A stretch of DNA of 64,000 nt from Rhodanobacter sp. DHG33 (GTDB lineage Bacteria > Pseudomonadota > Gammaproteobacteria > Xanthomonadales > Rhodanobacteraceae). Of the stretch, positions 24,892 through 33,143 are shown piece by piece. Position 1 is the stretch's first letter. Every line of letters begins with the position of its first letter. Where the stretch lies: contig NZ_JACYXM010000001.1 in NCBI RefSeq assembly GCF_014843005.1, forward strand, positions 310,001-374,000. Reading direction: 5' to 3'. The position numbers and the translations under genes were made by a program. Under the pieces are notes generated by a model. The model worked only from the letters and a program-made list of their open reading frames with translations, was not told the DNA's origin and did not search any database.

Positions 24892-26919
24892 CTAAAGTCG
24901 CTGCCGCGGCATCCCATGCAATCGCAGGCTGAAAGCCACTCCGCTGCCGTCGTCGAGATTCCGCGCACTGGCGACACCGCCATGGCGCTCGGCCACCAGC
25001 CGCACCACGTACAGCCCGAGGCCGAGGTGCGGCGCATCGCCCGGCGTGGCCTTGTCGCGCAGGCTCACCAGCGAATCGAACAGGCGCCCCTGCATGGCCG
25101 CGGGCAGCGGGGGCCCCTGGTTGGCCAGCTCGATCTCGGCGCCGCCATCGATGGCGTGCAGCGACAGGCGCAGCCAGCCATCCGTCGGGGTGAACGAGAG
25201 CGCGTTGTCGAACAGCTTGTCCAGCGCCTGCGCGATGGGCTCGGGTGCGCAGTGCAGGCGCAGCGGCGTATCGGGAAGCACGCATTCCAGTCGCCGCATG
25301 CCGGCCAGCGGGCGATAGGCTGCCGCGCAACCGCGCACCACCTCGCGCAGGTCCACGTCCTCCGGTTCGGCGGCGGCGATGGCGCGCTCCATGCGGCTGG
25401 CCTCGCTCATCGCGCGCACCAGCGCGCCCAGCCGCGCCACGCCGTCGCGGGCACGCGCGAGGTAGGGTTCGGCATCCGGCGGCAATTCGGCCTGCTCCAG
25501 CAGGATGTGTTCCAGGTTGTCCAGCGAGGACTTCACGATGGCCAGCGGCGTGTTGAGTTCGTGCGACAGCTTGGAGGCCAGGGTGCGCAGGTAGTCCGTG
25601 TAACCGTCCACCGCCTCGAACAGTTTTTCGAAGCTGCGTGCCAGGTCGCCGATCTCGTCCGGCGCATCGGTCATCGGGAAACGGCCCCGTTCGAACAAGC
25701 CGTCCAGACGTCCATCCGACAGCTGCGCGCGCTCGGCCGCGTTGCGCAGACGGCCCAGGCGCAGGCTGAGGCGCGTGGCGAAAAGCAGCAGGATCGCGCC
25801 GGCCACCAGCAGCACGCCGAAGCTGGTGAGCAGCAGGCCGAACAGCGCGCGGTTGGCCAGCAGCGGCACCGCACGGCTGGATTGCTCCAGCAGCAGCACG
25901 CCCACGAGCTTGCCGTCCTGCTCGATAGGCACCGCCGCCGAGAGCACCACGCTGCCGCGCTCCTCGCCGCTGCGCCACACGCTCACCGGCCGGCCGGTGC
26001 GGGCGCGCTGCACCTCCGGCGTGTCCAGCCGCGGCACGTCCTGCGCCCACAGATTGGCATCCTCCAATCGGGTGGCCAGCAGCGAGCGGTAGACCAGCGA
26101 GGCGAACCAGCCCGGCTGGCCTTGCACGCCGGATGCCGTTTCCAGCTTGCCGCTGCGCGCCAGCAACCAGCCCTGCGGCGACAGCACGCGCGCCTGCGTG
26201 CGATCCGGTGCAAGGCTGACGAGCTCGCTGGAAAGCACGGGCGAATAATCCAGCAAGGGCCGCGTTTCCGCCGCCATGCGATCGCCGCCGTCCGCCGCCA
26301 CGTAGGCGCCGATGCCCAGCGCCTGCAGCGACAGGCTGCGCGGCAGGCGCAGCTCGACGCGGAAGCCGCTGCCGTCCTCCTGCCACTGCGCGGGGAATTC
26401 CGCGGGCAACCCGGCCACGGGTGCATCCAGCGCCTTGGCCGTGATCGCGCCGGGCGCGTCGCTTTCCAGCAGGTAATGCTGCGTCCCCGCCGCGCCACCG
26501 AGCACCAGGTTGAGGTGATCGGCCGCCAGCGCATTCGCGCCATCCATCGTGTCGGCGCGGGTGCGCCGGGTATCGCGCACCTCGGCATAGAGGTACAGGC
26601 TGTTCGCATCCTCGGCCAGCATCAGCTTGCCGCGCGTGCCGAACGACTGGCTCCATGGCGTCAGCGGCGCCCAATCGTCGCCATAGCCGTCCACGGTGAT
26701 CGGATCGACCGCCTGCTCCACGTACCACGCCGCATCGCCCTGCGGCAGCACGGCATGCGTCACCACCAGGCTACGCGCCACCGCACGCGCCGAGGCGACC
26801 AGCGCCTGCGCCTGACCTTCGCGCAGCAATGCCTCCATCTGGCGCACGTACAGCCATCCGGCCACCGGCAGCGCCAGCGTGCACAGCGCGACGAGCAGCA
26901 GCTTGCGGCGGAGGTTCAT
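24892..26919 (-). CDS. Sensor histidine kinase, PdsS-like, with periplasmic CBM9-like domain
   Basis: A 675-residue membrane kinase. TM1 is near residues 5-24; a periplasmic region includes ITVDGYGDDWAPLTPW (near residue 75), typical of CBM9/DOMON-like carbohydrate- or heme-binding folds; TM2 is LFGLLLTSFGVLLVAGAILLLFA. HAMP, HisKA (SKLSHELNTPLAIV) and HATPase_c (KLFDNALSF, GLGLYVVRLV) follow. This layout matches histidine kinases of the proteobacterial dedicated sortase system (PdsS), but no sortase gene is in view. It follows a small secreted-protein gene by 7 bases, and the cognate response regulator is first in the operon. Confidence 0.85.
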   Translation of the reverse strand: MNLRRKLLLVALCTLALPVAGWLYVRQMEALLREGQAQALVASARAVARSLVVTHAVLPQGDAAWYVEQAVDPITVDGYGDDWAPLTPWSQSFGTRGKLMLAEDANSLYLYAEVRDTRRTRADTMDGANALAADHLNLVLGGAAGTQHYLLESDAPGAITAKALDAPVAGLPAEFPAQWQEDGSGFRVELRLPRSLSLQALGIGAYVAADGGDRMAAETRPLLDYSPVLSSELVSLAPDRTQARVLSPQGWLLARSGKLETASGVQGQPGWFASLVYRSLLATRLEDANLWAQDVPRLDTPEVQRARTGRPVSVWRSGEERGSVVLSAAVPIEQDGKLVGVLLLEQSSRAVPLLANRALFGLLLTSFGVLLVAGAILLLFATRLSLRLGRLRNAAERAQLSDGRLDGLFERGRFPMTDAPDEIGDLARSFEKLFEAVDGYTDYLRTLASKLSHELNTPLAIVKSSLDNLEHILLEQAELPPDAEPYLARARDGVARLGALVRAMSEASRMERAIAAAEPEDVDLREVVRGCAAAYRPLAGMRRLECVLPDTPLRLHCAPEPIAQALDKLFDNALSFTPTDGWLRLSLHAIDGGAEIELANQGPPLPAAMQGRLFDSLVSLRDKATPGDAPHLGLGLYVVRLVAERHGGVASARNLDDGSGVAFSLRLHGMPRQRL

Positions 26920-26926
26920 CGCGCGA

Positions 26927-27499
26927 TCAATGCTTCTTCGGCTCGACGTAGCGCTCGTAACGCGCGTTGGTCGCCACCTGCATGAAGGCTTCCAGGAGGG
27001 CTTTCTGCGCGGCGTCGCCGTCGGCGAAGCTCATCGACCAGCTCAGGCGGATGCCGCTGGCCTGGCCTGGGTCGCAGAACACCACCACGTCGTCGATGCG
27101 GTCGCCTCCCTGGTACAGCACGCCGGCGCAGGGCATGTGCGGGTTGTCGATGCGGAGGTCGGTGGCCTTGCCCCTGGCGTCGCGCTGCAGGTATTGCTTG
27201 CGGTCGGCCGCCACTTCGTCGGCCAGCGTCGCCAGCTTGCGCGACCAGGTGTTCAGCACCATCACGCGCTCGGGCTTGCCCGTCCACTCGCCCTGGTAGA
27301 GCACGGCGTCGACGCCGATGGCCTTGGCGTACATGCAGCAGTCGCGGGTCCAGCCCGGCGGGCTCGCCACCGCGATCGCCCAGGCCGGCGCATCGCCATC
27401 GCGCGCGCCGTGGGCCAGCATGTCGTCGCCGGTTTGCGCTGCCGCAGCGAAGGTGCAGGAAACGAGCAGGATCAAGGCCAGCAGGCGACGCACGCTCAC
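26927..27499 (-). CDS. Small secreted protein of unknown function between regulator and kinase
   Basis: A 190-residue protein with a GTG start (27499) overlapping the response-regulator stop (GTGA). A signal peptide (RRLLALILLVSCTFAAAAQ) is followed by a soluble domain with Cys pairs (RDCCMYAKAIG, HMPCAGVLY, VVFCDPGQA) that could form disulfides, and a charged C-terminus. I do not recognise the family. Its place between the genes of a two-component system and its periplasmic location suggest an accessory sensor or ligand-binding partner for the kinase. GTG 27493 is an alternative start. Confidence 0.7.
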   Translation of the reverse strand: MSVRRLLALILLVSCTFAAAAQTGDDMLAHGARDGDAPAWAIAVASPPGWTRDCCMYAKAIGVDAVLYQGEWTGKPERVMVLNTWSRKLATLADEVAADRKQYLQRDARGKATDLRIDNPHMPCAGVLYQGGDRIDDVVVFCDPGQASGIRLSWSMSFADGDAAQKALLEAFMQVATNARYERYVEPKKH

Positions 27500-28185
27500 G
27501 GCCTCCACCGATAGCCCACGCCGTGCACGGTCTCGATGGCATCGAACTCCGGCGCCACCGCGATGAACTTCTTGCGGATGCGCTTGATGTGCGAGGTGAT
27601 GGTGGCGTCGTCCACCACCAGCTCCGCTTCGCGCATCAGCTGGTCGCGGTTCTTCACGTGACCGGGGAAGCGGATCAGGGTGTGCACCATCCAGAACTCG
27701 GTGACGGTGAGCGGCACTTCCACGCCGCCCCAGGTGATGCGCATGCGCTCGGATTCCATCTTCAGCGGACCGTGCTCGATCACCGTCTCGCTGGCCATCG
27801 GCGCCTTCAGCGACTCGATGCGCCGGAACAGTGCGGCAATGCGCGCGGCAAGCTGGTGCAGGCTGGTGTCCTTGCTCAGGTAATCGTCGGCGCCGAGGCG
27901 CAGGCCGGAGATCACGTCGAAATCCGAATCGCGCGCGGTGAGGAAGATGATCGGCAGCGTGGCGGATTTCGCGCGCAGCTCGCGGCACAGGTCGAAGCCG
28001 CCTTCCGGCTCGTCGCCGAGGCCGATGTCGATGATGACCAGCTCCGGCAGCTTGATCGCGAATGCGTTCGACGCTTCCTGCCGCGAGCCGTAGCCGCGGG
28101 TGTCGTAGCCGAAGCGGTTGAGCGCCTCGACGTAGTTGGCGCGGATCAGCGGTTCGTCCTCGACGATGGCAATGCTGCGGCCCAT
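27496..28185 (-). CDS. Response regulator, PdsR-like (OmpR-type winged helix)
   Basis: 229 residues: an N-terminal receiver domain (IVEDEPLIRANY acidic pocket, phospho-acceptor Asp in VIIDIGL, Thr in IFLTARDSD, Lys in YLSKDTS) and a C-terminal winged-helix DNA-binding domain (TVTEFWMVHTLIR...DDATITSHIKRIRKKF...VHGVGYRW). The wording of these blocks closely resembles response regulators of the proteobacterial dedicated sortase system. It heads the operon that also encodes the secreted protein and the kinase. Start ATG 28185 directly precedes the receiver domain; longer upstream readings are not supported. Confidence 0.9.
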   Translation of the reverse strand: MGRSIAIVEDEPLIRANYVEALNRFGYDTRGYGSRQEASNAFAIKLPELVIIDIGLGDEPEGGFDLCRELRAKSATLPIIFLTARDSDFDVISGLRLGADDYLSKDTSLHQLAARIAALFRRIESLKAPMASETVIEHGPLKMESERMRITWGGVEVPLTVTEFWMVHTLIRFPGHVKNRDQLMREAELVVDDATITSHIKRIRKKFIAVAPEFDAIETVHGVGYRWRP

Positions 28186-28385
28186 GGGCGGCTCCCTGTT
28201 TCGATGGCGCGATGCGATGTTGCGATGCGATGGCGCGCAGCGTGCTATGCGCACGCCGACGGCGCAAGCCGCGCGTTCACGTTGCCCGCGTTTTGCCACG
28301 AATGGGCGGCAAGCCGCCTCACTCGCGCCGCCCGCGCGGCCGCGTTGCGGCGTGAGATGTACCCAACTCCCACCGGAACGCCGAA

Positions 28386-28505
28386 ATGCCCCGTACCGAA
28401 GCCACCGATCGCGACCCCAACGCCGAATTGCGCGGCTTCGAGCCGCTGCGGGTGACGCTGGCGGTAGGCGCGCTGCTGCTGGGCCTGCTGCTGGGACTGC
28501 ACTGA
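28386..28505 (+). CDS. Putative 39-residue single-span membrane peptide
   Basis: A short reading frame with GGAA about 10 bases before the ATG. The charged N-terminus (MPRTEATDRDPNAELRGF) is followed by one hydrophobic helix (VTLAVGALLLGLLLGL). Codon third positions are mostly G/C as in neighbouring genes. A strong rho-independent terminator on the same strand (28625-28652) lies 120 bases downstream, which supports a transcript here. It is divergent from the PdsR-like gene, 200 bases away. No family is recognised; small one-span proteins often modulate membrane kinases or transporters. Confidence 0.4.
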   Translation: MPRTEATDRDPNAELRGFEPLRVTLAVGALLLGLLLGLH

Positions 28506-28624
28506 ATCCCGTGGAAGGGCCAGAGTGCGGCCGGTGCGCACGGAAGCGTGCCGGCCGCGGGACACGAACGCCCCGCACAACGGCCCATCCCATCACCCCT
28601 TCCTCCAACCATGGTGATTCCTTC

Positions 28625-28652
28625 AATCCCCTCCTCGCGAGGGGATTTTTTT
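28625..28652 (+). terminator. Rho-independent terminator
   Basis: Stem aatcccctc / gaggggatt (28625-28633 and 28639-28647) with loop ctcgc, followed by an uninterrupted T tract to 28652 on the plus strand. The only plausible upstream plus-strand gene is the 39-codon frame at 28386-28505. Confidence 0.8.
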
Positions 28653-28915
28653 CGGTCGCGGTCGTGTATTCATCCATGAACGCAAAGGCCGGGAAACGGC
28701 TATCCAGAGCCACTCTCTTCAGAAGATCCGCCGAAAACCGCTTCCGGTGACTTTCCCGGGAACCAATCCCTCAGCCCCCTGTCTGATTTAGGGACTGGCG
28801 CTTCTCCATTGCCGTGGATGGCGCGGATACGGTATCGAATTCCCCTCCCCGGTGACCGTAACCGCGCCATGGCGCCGGTCGATGGTGTCTCCTCGCACGT
28901 CATGCAATGACGTTT
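28653..28915. other. Gene-free stretch before a second plus-strand terminator
   Basis: No convincing protein frame is seen on either strand. It contains short palindromes (ggcgccatggcgcc-like near 28865 and gtcat-tgc-atgac near 28900 on the minus strand) and ends at a strong plus-strand terminator. An unannotated small RNA is possible but not shown; no clear -35/-10 pair was found. Confidence 0.3.
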
Positions 28916-28949
28916 GCCCCGGTGCGGCTCTCCTGCGCCGGGGCTTTTT
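28916..28949 (+). terminator. Rho-independent terminator without an assigned gene
   Basis: Stem gccccgg (28916-28922) with ccggggc (28938-28944), followed by ttttt. It is oriented on the plus strand, yet no plus-strand gene lies between it and the terminator at 28625-28652. Confidence 0.7.
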
Positions 28950-28986
28950 GCGGTCGCCATCCCCCGGACACCGCCTGCGCGAGATC

Positions 28987-29008
28987 AAAAGCCGCTTCCG
29001 CGGCTTTT
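28987..29008. terminator. Bidirectional terminator downstream of rpe
   Basis: Perfect stem aaaagccgc / gcggctttt (28987-28995 and 29000-29008) with a ttcc loop. It lies 20 bases beyond the rpe stop, and the A and T runs make it usable on both strands. Confidence 0.75.
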
Positions 29009-29028
29009 CTGTTGCTGGCAGCCCGGGC

Positions 29029-29697
29029 TCAGCCGATGGCCGCGTGCATCGCGGCGATCTCGGCGCGGTAGTCCTTGGCATGGAAGATCGCCGAGCCAGC
29101 GACGAAGGTGTCCGCACCCGCTGCCGCGATGGCGCCGATGTTTTCCGCGGTGACGCCGCCGTCCACTTCCAGCCGCACGGACAGACCGCGCTCGTCGATC
29201 ATCCGGCGCACGCGGCGCAGCTTCTCCAGCGCCATCGGGATGAACTTCTGGCCGCCGAAACCGGGGTTCACCGACATGATGAGCACGAGGTCGAGCTTGT
29301 CGAGCACGTAATCCAGGCAATCCAGCGAAGTAGCCGGGTTGAACACCAGGCCGGCCTTGCAGCCCGAATCCTTGATCAGGCCGATGGTGCGGTCGACGTG
29401 TTCGCTGGCTTCGGGGTGGAAACTGATCAGCGTGGCGCCGGCCTTGGCGAAGTCGGGCACGATGCGGTCCACCGGCTTCACCATCAGGTGCACGTCGATC
29501 GGCGCCGTGATGCCGTACTTGCGCAGCGACTGCAGCACCATCGGTCCGATGGTGAGGTTGGGCACGTAATGGTTGTCCATCACGTCGAAATGCACCCAGT
29601 CCGCGCCCGCGGCCAGCGCCGCGGCGGTGTCCTCGCCCAGCCGTGCGAAGTCGGCGGCGAGAATGGAGGGGGCGATGATGGGGCTCTGCTTGCTCAT
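29029..29697 (-). CDS. rpe: Ribulose-phosphate 3-epimerase
   Basis: Interconverts ribulose 5-phosphate and xylulose 5-phosphate in the pentose phosphate pathway. A protein of 222 residues with all TIM-barrel signatures: [21 protein letters not shown] (metal-binding His and catalytic Asp), [13 protein letters not shown], and EVDGGV with catalytic Asp, then VAGSAIF. Length and motifs are standard. It lies downstream of djlA on the minus strand, after a 92-base gap, and ends at a bidirectional terminator. Confidence 0.97.
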   Translation of the reverse strand: MSKQSPIIAPSILAADFARLGEDTAAALAAGADWVHFDVMDNHYVPNLTIGPMVLQSLRKYGITAPIDVHLMVKPVDRIVPDFAKAGATLISFHPEASEHVDRTIGLIKDSGCKAGLVFNPATSLDCLDYVLDKLDLVLIMSVNPGFGGQKFIPMALEKLRRVRRMIDERGLSVRLEVDGGVTAENIGAIAAAGADTFVAGSAIFHAKDYRAEIAAMHAAIG

Positions 29698-29789
29698 GGC
29701 GTCGGCTCTGAAAATGGGAGCGCACCCTGTGCGCGATGGAAGTTTACGGCGTCACCGCTTCGTCGGCTTTTCGCGCACGGAGTGCACCC

Positions 29790-30596
29790 TTACTTGAAAC
29801 CGCGTTCCGCCTTGATCCGCTCATAGGCCGCGTTGATCTCGCTGGCGCGGGCCTCGGCCTGTCTGCGCATGGTCTCGGGCAGGTCGCCGAGCCGATCGGG
29901 GTGGTGTTCGGAAATCAGCTTGCGATAGGCGCGCTTCACGGCGCGGTCGTCGGCGCTGCGGTCGATGCCGAGCACCGTGTAGGGATCGGGTCCCTGAGTA
30001 TTGCGCTGCGGCGGCACGTAACCGCCACCGCCGTAACCCTGGCCGCCGCGGCCGCGCGCGCCGCCCGCGTTCCACGCATAGCCCTTCATGGCCATCAGCG
30101 CCATCAGCTCCATGTCGCTGACGCGCAGGGCGAAGGCGAGCTGGTGCAGTATCGCCATCTTCTCCGGCGCCGGATTGCCCTCGGCGAGCACGGTGTCGAT
30201 CACCACGTCCAGCACCGGGAAGGCATGGTCGCGGCGCAGGCCGGCCCAGCGGCGCAGCTCATCGATGGTGGGCGTCACGTCGAACTCGGGCTGCTTGCCC
30301 GCGTTGAAGCTGGCAATGGCCTGCTGGCGCTGCGCTGTATCCAGCCCCATGCGCGTCATCATGCGTTCGGCGATGGCGATTTCCGCCTCGGAAACGCGGC
30401 CATCGGATTTCGCCACCGCACCGAGCAGGGCGAACAGCGGCCCGATGAAACCGCCCGCCTCCGGCGTGGCCTGCTTGCGCTGGCTATGACGCAGGTTGTC
30501 GAACACGAAGCCGATGATTGCGCCGGTGACCGCACCGGGCAGATGGCCGATCAGCAGGCCGAAGAAGCCGAACCACAGGGTGTAAGTGAAACTCAT
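29790..30596 (-). CDS. djlA: DjlA-type membrane-anchored J-domain co-chaperone
   Basis: A 268-residue protein. The N-terminal membrane segment (FFGLLIGHLPGAVTGAIIGFVF, near residues 10-32) carries the glycines typical of DjlA. A central TerB-like helical domain follows (FIGPLFALLGAVAKSDGRVSEAEI) and, after a glycine-rich linker (RGGQGYGGGGY), a C-terminal J domain with the HPD motif (EHHPDRLG). DjlA stimulates DnaK at the inner membrane. The start codon overlaps the stop of the cytochrome c gene (ATGA, 30596-30593), so the two genes are probably co-translated. Confidence 0.9.
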   Translation of the reverse strand: MSFTYTLWFGFFGLLIGHLPGAVTGAIIGFVFDNLRHSQRKQATPEAGGFIGPLFALLGAVAKSDGRVSEAEIAIAERMMTRMGLDTAQRQQAIASFNAGKQPEFDVTPTIDELRRWAGLRRDHAFPVLDVVIDTVLAEGNPAPEKMAILHQLAFALRVSDMELMALMAMKGYAWNAGGARGRGGQGYGGGGYVPPQRNTQGPDPYTVLGIDRSADDRAVKRAYRKLISEHHPDRLGDLPETMRRQAEARASEINAAYERIKAERGFK

Positions 30597-30910
30597 GGCT
30601 TGGCCGCCGACGCCGGGGTTTGTTCGCTGTACCAGCGCGCCACGGCATCCAGCTCGGCATCGCTGAGCGGGCCGATGGCTGCGCGCATCACCGGCACGTC
30701 GCGGCTGCCGTCGCGGTAATGCTTCAGCGCCACGCGCAGGTAATCCAGCCGCTGCCCGGCAAGGTTGGGGGCGCCCGGCATCACCGCCACGCCGTTCTCG
30801 CCATGGCAGGCCGCGCACAGACCCAGCCGTGACGGCTTGGGAGATACCGTTTGCGCGAAGCCCGGAAAGGCGACGACAAGGCAGAGTGCCGTGATCAACA
30901 GGATGCGCAT
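30593..30910 (-). CDS. Small periplasmic c-type cytochrome
   Basis: A 105-residue protein with a signal peptide (MRILLITALCLVVAFPGFAQ). One heme c attachment motif CAACH is present, followed by ENGVAVMPGAPNLAGQ, with a likely distal Met in DVPVMRAAIG. The pattern is that of class I cytochrome c (cytochrome c553/c4-like half), used for electron transfer in the periplasm. It overlaps djlA by 4 bases. The intergenic region to purC is divergent. The partner oxidase or reductase is not in this window. Confidence 0.85.
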   Translation of the reverse strand: MRILLITALCLVVAFPGFAQTVSPKPSRLGLCAACHGENGVAVMPGAPNLAGQRLDYLRVALKHYRDGSRDVPVMRAAIGPLSDAELDAVARWYSEQTPASAAKP

Positions 30911-31028
30911 CGACGGAAGCCGGGCCCAAAGCCGCGAATTCTAGCAGCGCGACCCGCCTTTCACCGCGGCGATGCCTGCGTCAGCCGCTACAATGCGCGT
31001 TCCCCATTCGTCCCACGGAACCGCCGTC

Positions 31029-31925
31029 GTGCCCACCACCCTGCCGCAATCGAACCTGCCCGGCCTGGAACTGATCCATCGCGGCAAGGTGCGCGACGTC
31101 TATGCGCTGGACGACCAGCGACTGCTGATGGTGGCCACCGACCGGCTCTCCGCGTTCGACGTGGTGCTGCCCAACCCGATTCCCGGCAAGGGCGAGATGC
31201 TCACGCAGATCTCCAACTTCTGGTTCGGCAAGACCGCGCACCTGGTGCCCAACCACCTGCTCGACGTGCCGCTGGCCGACGTGCTGCCGCCCGGCACCGA
31301 CCTCGCACTCTACGAGAAGCGCGCCGTGGTCACGCGCCGCCTGAAGCCGGTGCCGGTGGAAGCCATCGCGCGCGGCTACATCATCGGCTCGGGTTGGAAG
31401 GACTACCAGAAGACCGGCACGGTGTGCGGCATCGCGCTGCCCGCGGGCCTCAAGCAGGCGCAGCAGCTGCCCGCGCCGATCTTCACGCCCTCGACCAAGG
31501 CCGCCGTGGGCGACCACGACGAGAACGTGAGCTTCGACGCCGTGGTGAACGCGGTGGGCCGCGAACTGGCCGAGCAGGTGCGCGACGCCACGCTGGCCAT
31601 CTACCAGTGGGCCGCCGCCTATGCCGCCGAGCGCGGCATCATCATCGCCGACACCAAGTTCGAGTTCGGTACCGATGCCGACGGCAAGCTCTACGTGATG
31701 GACGAGATGCTCACGCCGGACTCCTCGCGCTTCTGGCCCGCCGACAGCTACCAGGTGGGCATCAGCCCGCCCAGCTACGACAAGCAGTTCGTGCGCGACT
31801 GGCTGGAAACCCAGCCGTGGAACAAGACCGCGCCCGGCCCGGTGATCCCCGACGAGGTAATCGCGCACACCGCCGCCAAGTACGCCGAAGCGCTGGAGCG
31901 GTTGGCGGGCATCCGGCTGGACTGA
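31029..31925 (+). CDS. purC: Phosphoribosylaminoimidazole-succinocarboxamide synthase
   Basis: SAICAR synthetase of purine biosynthesis, joining aspartate to CAIR with ATP. The 298-residue product starting at GTG 31029 has the usual beginning [21 protein letters not shown], then [32 protein letters not shown] and [12 protein letters not shown]. The GTG was chosen because a -10 box TACAAT (30989-30994) covers the earlier in-frame ATG (30993), which therefore cannot be inside the transcript. This longer single-domain type is usual in Xanthomonadales. Confidence 0.95.
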   Translation: MPTTLPQSNLPGLELIHRGKVRDVYALDDQRLLMVATDRLSAFDVVLPNPIPGKGEMLTQISNFWFGKTAHLVPNHLLDVPLADVLPPGTDLALYEKRAVVTRRLKPVPVEAIARGYIIGSGWKDYQKTGTVCGIALPAGLKQAQQLPAPIFTPSTKAAVGDHDENVSFDAVVNAVGRELAEQVRDATLAIYQWAAAYAAERGIIIADTKFEFGTDADGKLYVMDEMLTPDSSRFWPADSYQVGISPPSYDKQFVRDWLETQPWNKTAPGPVIPDEVIAHTAAKYAEALERLAGIRLD

Positions 31926-31992
31926 TTCTCCGCTTGCGATGGCTGTCGCTTGCATGTTGCTATTGCACCCCTGACCCATCGGGGAGCACACC

Positions 31993-32484
31993 ATGACCAC
32001 GCAGGCCGCCAACCAGCGCAGCATGCAGGACTGGCTGGACAGCTACAGCAACGACCACCGCAACCCGGTGAACCAGGTTTTCCACTGGTGCTGCGTACCG
32101 CCCATCGTTTGGTCGGTGATCGCACTACTGTGGGCGATCCCCGTACCGCGGACATGGTTGCGCCCCGGCGCCTGGGCGGTGGCGGTGATGGTGCTGGCGT
32201 TCTACTGGTACTGGAAGCGTTCGCGCACGCTGGCGCTGGCGCTGCTGGTCGCATTCGCCGCGCTCGGCCTGCTCACCAACTTCCTGTATGCGCAACTGGG
32301 CGCGACCGACCTCTGCTGGCTCGCCGTCGGCGTGTTCGTGGTGGCGTGGATCGGCCAGTTCATCGGCCACAAATTCGAAGGCCGCAAGCCCAGCTTCCTC
32401 ACCGACCTCGCCTACCTGCTGATCGGCCCGGCCTGGCTGATGTCCAAGCTGCTGCGCCGGCTCGGCTTCAAGCACGTCGCATGA
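31993..32484 (+). CDS. DUF962/Mpo1-like membrane protein
   Basis: 163 residues with four predicted helices and the family hallmarks HRNPVNQVFHWCCVP at the N-terminus and GQFIGHKFEGRKPSFL plus LAYLLIGPAWL at the C-terminus. The conserved His residues are those used by yeast Mpo1, an iron-dependent dioxygenase for alpha-oxidation of 2-hydroxy fatty acids. The bacterial role is unproven. The stop overlaps the start of the next membrane-protein gene (ATGA). The gap to purC is 67 bases, so cotranscription with purC is possible. Confidence 0.85.
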   Translation: MTTQAANQRSMQDWLDSYSNDHRNPVNQVFHWCCVPPIVWSVIALLWAIPVPRTWLRPGAWAVAVMVLAFYWYWKRSRTLALALLVAFAALGLLTNFLYAQLGATDLCWLAVGVFVVAWIGQFIGHKFEGRKPSFLTDLAYLLIGPAWLMSKLLRRLGFKHVA

Positions 32485-32888
32485 ATGCCCTGCTCACCGT
32501 CCTCAGCAGCCTGGTGTGGTGGGTGCTCTACGGCAGCATCGCCGCGCTGTTCTGCGCACTGATCGCCTGGGTCGTGCTGCGCTGGACCGAACGCTGCAAC
32601 GTGGTGTTCAACCGCGTCTACCTCGCCTGCCTGCTGTGGACGCTGCTCGGCATGCTGCTGGTCGTGGGCGTGGCCGCATACGAAGGCCACCTGCATCCTC
32701 CGTTCCGCGCCCTGCTCGCTTCCGGCCTGCTGCGCTGGGCGCTGGTGGCGGACATGCTGGTGGGCGTGGTGTTGGTGTGGCGGTTGACGCCGCGGACGGA
32801 TGCGCATCGCGTGCGACCGGGGAGCGCATGCCTGGCGGTGGGCGTGGTGATGGCGGTGGGGTTTGGGGTGGCGACCAGTTTGGTCTGA
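32481..32888 (+). CDS. Four-helix membrane protein of unknown function
   Basis: A 135-residue protein with hydrophobic segments SLVWWVLYGSIAALFCALIAW, VYLACLLWTLLGMLLVVGVA, LLRWALVADMLVGVVLVW and SACLAVGVVMAVGFGVAT. It is translationally coupled to the Mpo1-like gene (ATGA, 32481-32484). No catalytic motif or known family was recognised; the C-terminal part is Val/Gly-rich. A partner role with the Mpo1-like protein is only a guess from position. Confidence 0.7.
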   Translation: MNALLTVLSSLVWWVLYGSIAALFCALIAWVVLRWTERCNVVFNRVYLACLLWTLLGMLLVVGVAAYEGHLHPPFRALLASGLLRWALVADMLVGVVLVWRLTPRTDAHRVRPGSACLAVGVVMAVGFGVATSLV

Positions 32889-32970
32889 GGGATACGGACT
32901 CGTGTTGTGCGCACCCCGGACGGGCTTGCCGCAGCGATCCAATTTGTTCCTGCAGATCGATGCCTCGTAT

Positions 32971-33025
32971 CTCCCAGCCAAACAAAAAACCCCGCCATCG
33001 GCGGGGTTTTTTGTTTGGCTGGGAG
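32971..33025. terminator. Bidirectional terminator: 26-bp perfect inverted repeat that includes the tRNA-Gln 3' end
   Basis: Left arm 32971-32996 and right arm 33000-33025 are perfect reverse complements around an atc loop. The inner part (aaaaaaccccgcc / ggcggggtttttt) is an ordinary bidirectional terminator between the convergent membrane-protein gene and tRNA-Gln. The outer ten bases of the right arm (tggctgggag) are the last ten bases of the tRNA gene including CCA, so the left arm carries an inverted copy of the tRNA 3' end. Confidence 0.85.
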
Positions 33026-33089
33026 ACTAGGATTCGAACCTAGATAAACAGAGTCAGAGTCTGTTGTCCTACCGTTAGACGATCTCCCA
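33016..33089 (-). tRNA. tRNA-Gln (CTG anticodon)
   Basis: On the minus strand the acceptor stem TGGGAGA pairs with TCTCCCA, and CCA is encoded. The D arm contains TCTAACGGTAGGA, the T arm contains TAGGTTCGAATCCTA, and the anticodon stem ACAGA/TCTGT encloses the loop CTCTGAC with anticodon CTG. The gene is 74 bases including CCA. It is followed at once by a terminator hairpin and lies downstream of rplM-rpsI. Confidence 0.95.
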
Positions 33090-33143
33090 AAACCCTTGCG
33101 TGTCGGCGCGCTCTGACCTGGAGCGCCGCACGTCGAAGCGCGA

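Noticed and set aside
32971-33089. Prophage or island attachment at tRNA-Gln
   Set aside because: There is no integrase and no direct repeat of the tRNA end; the copy is inverted and part of a terminator.
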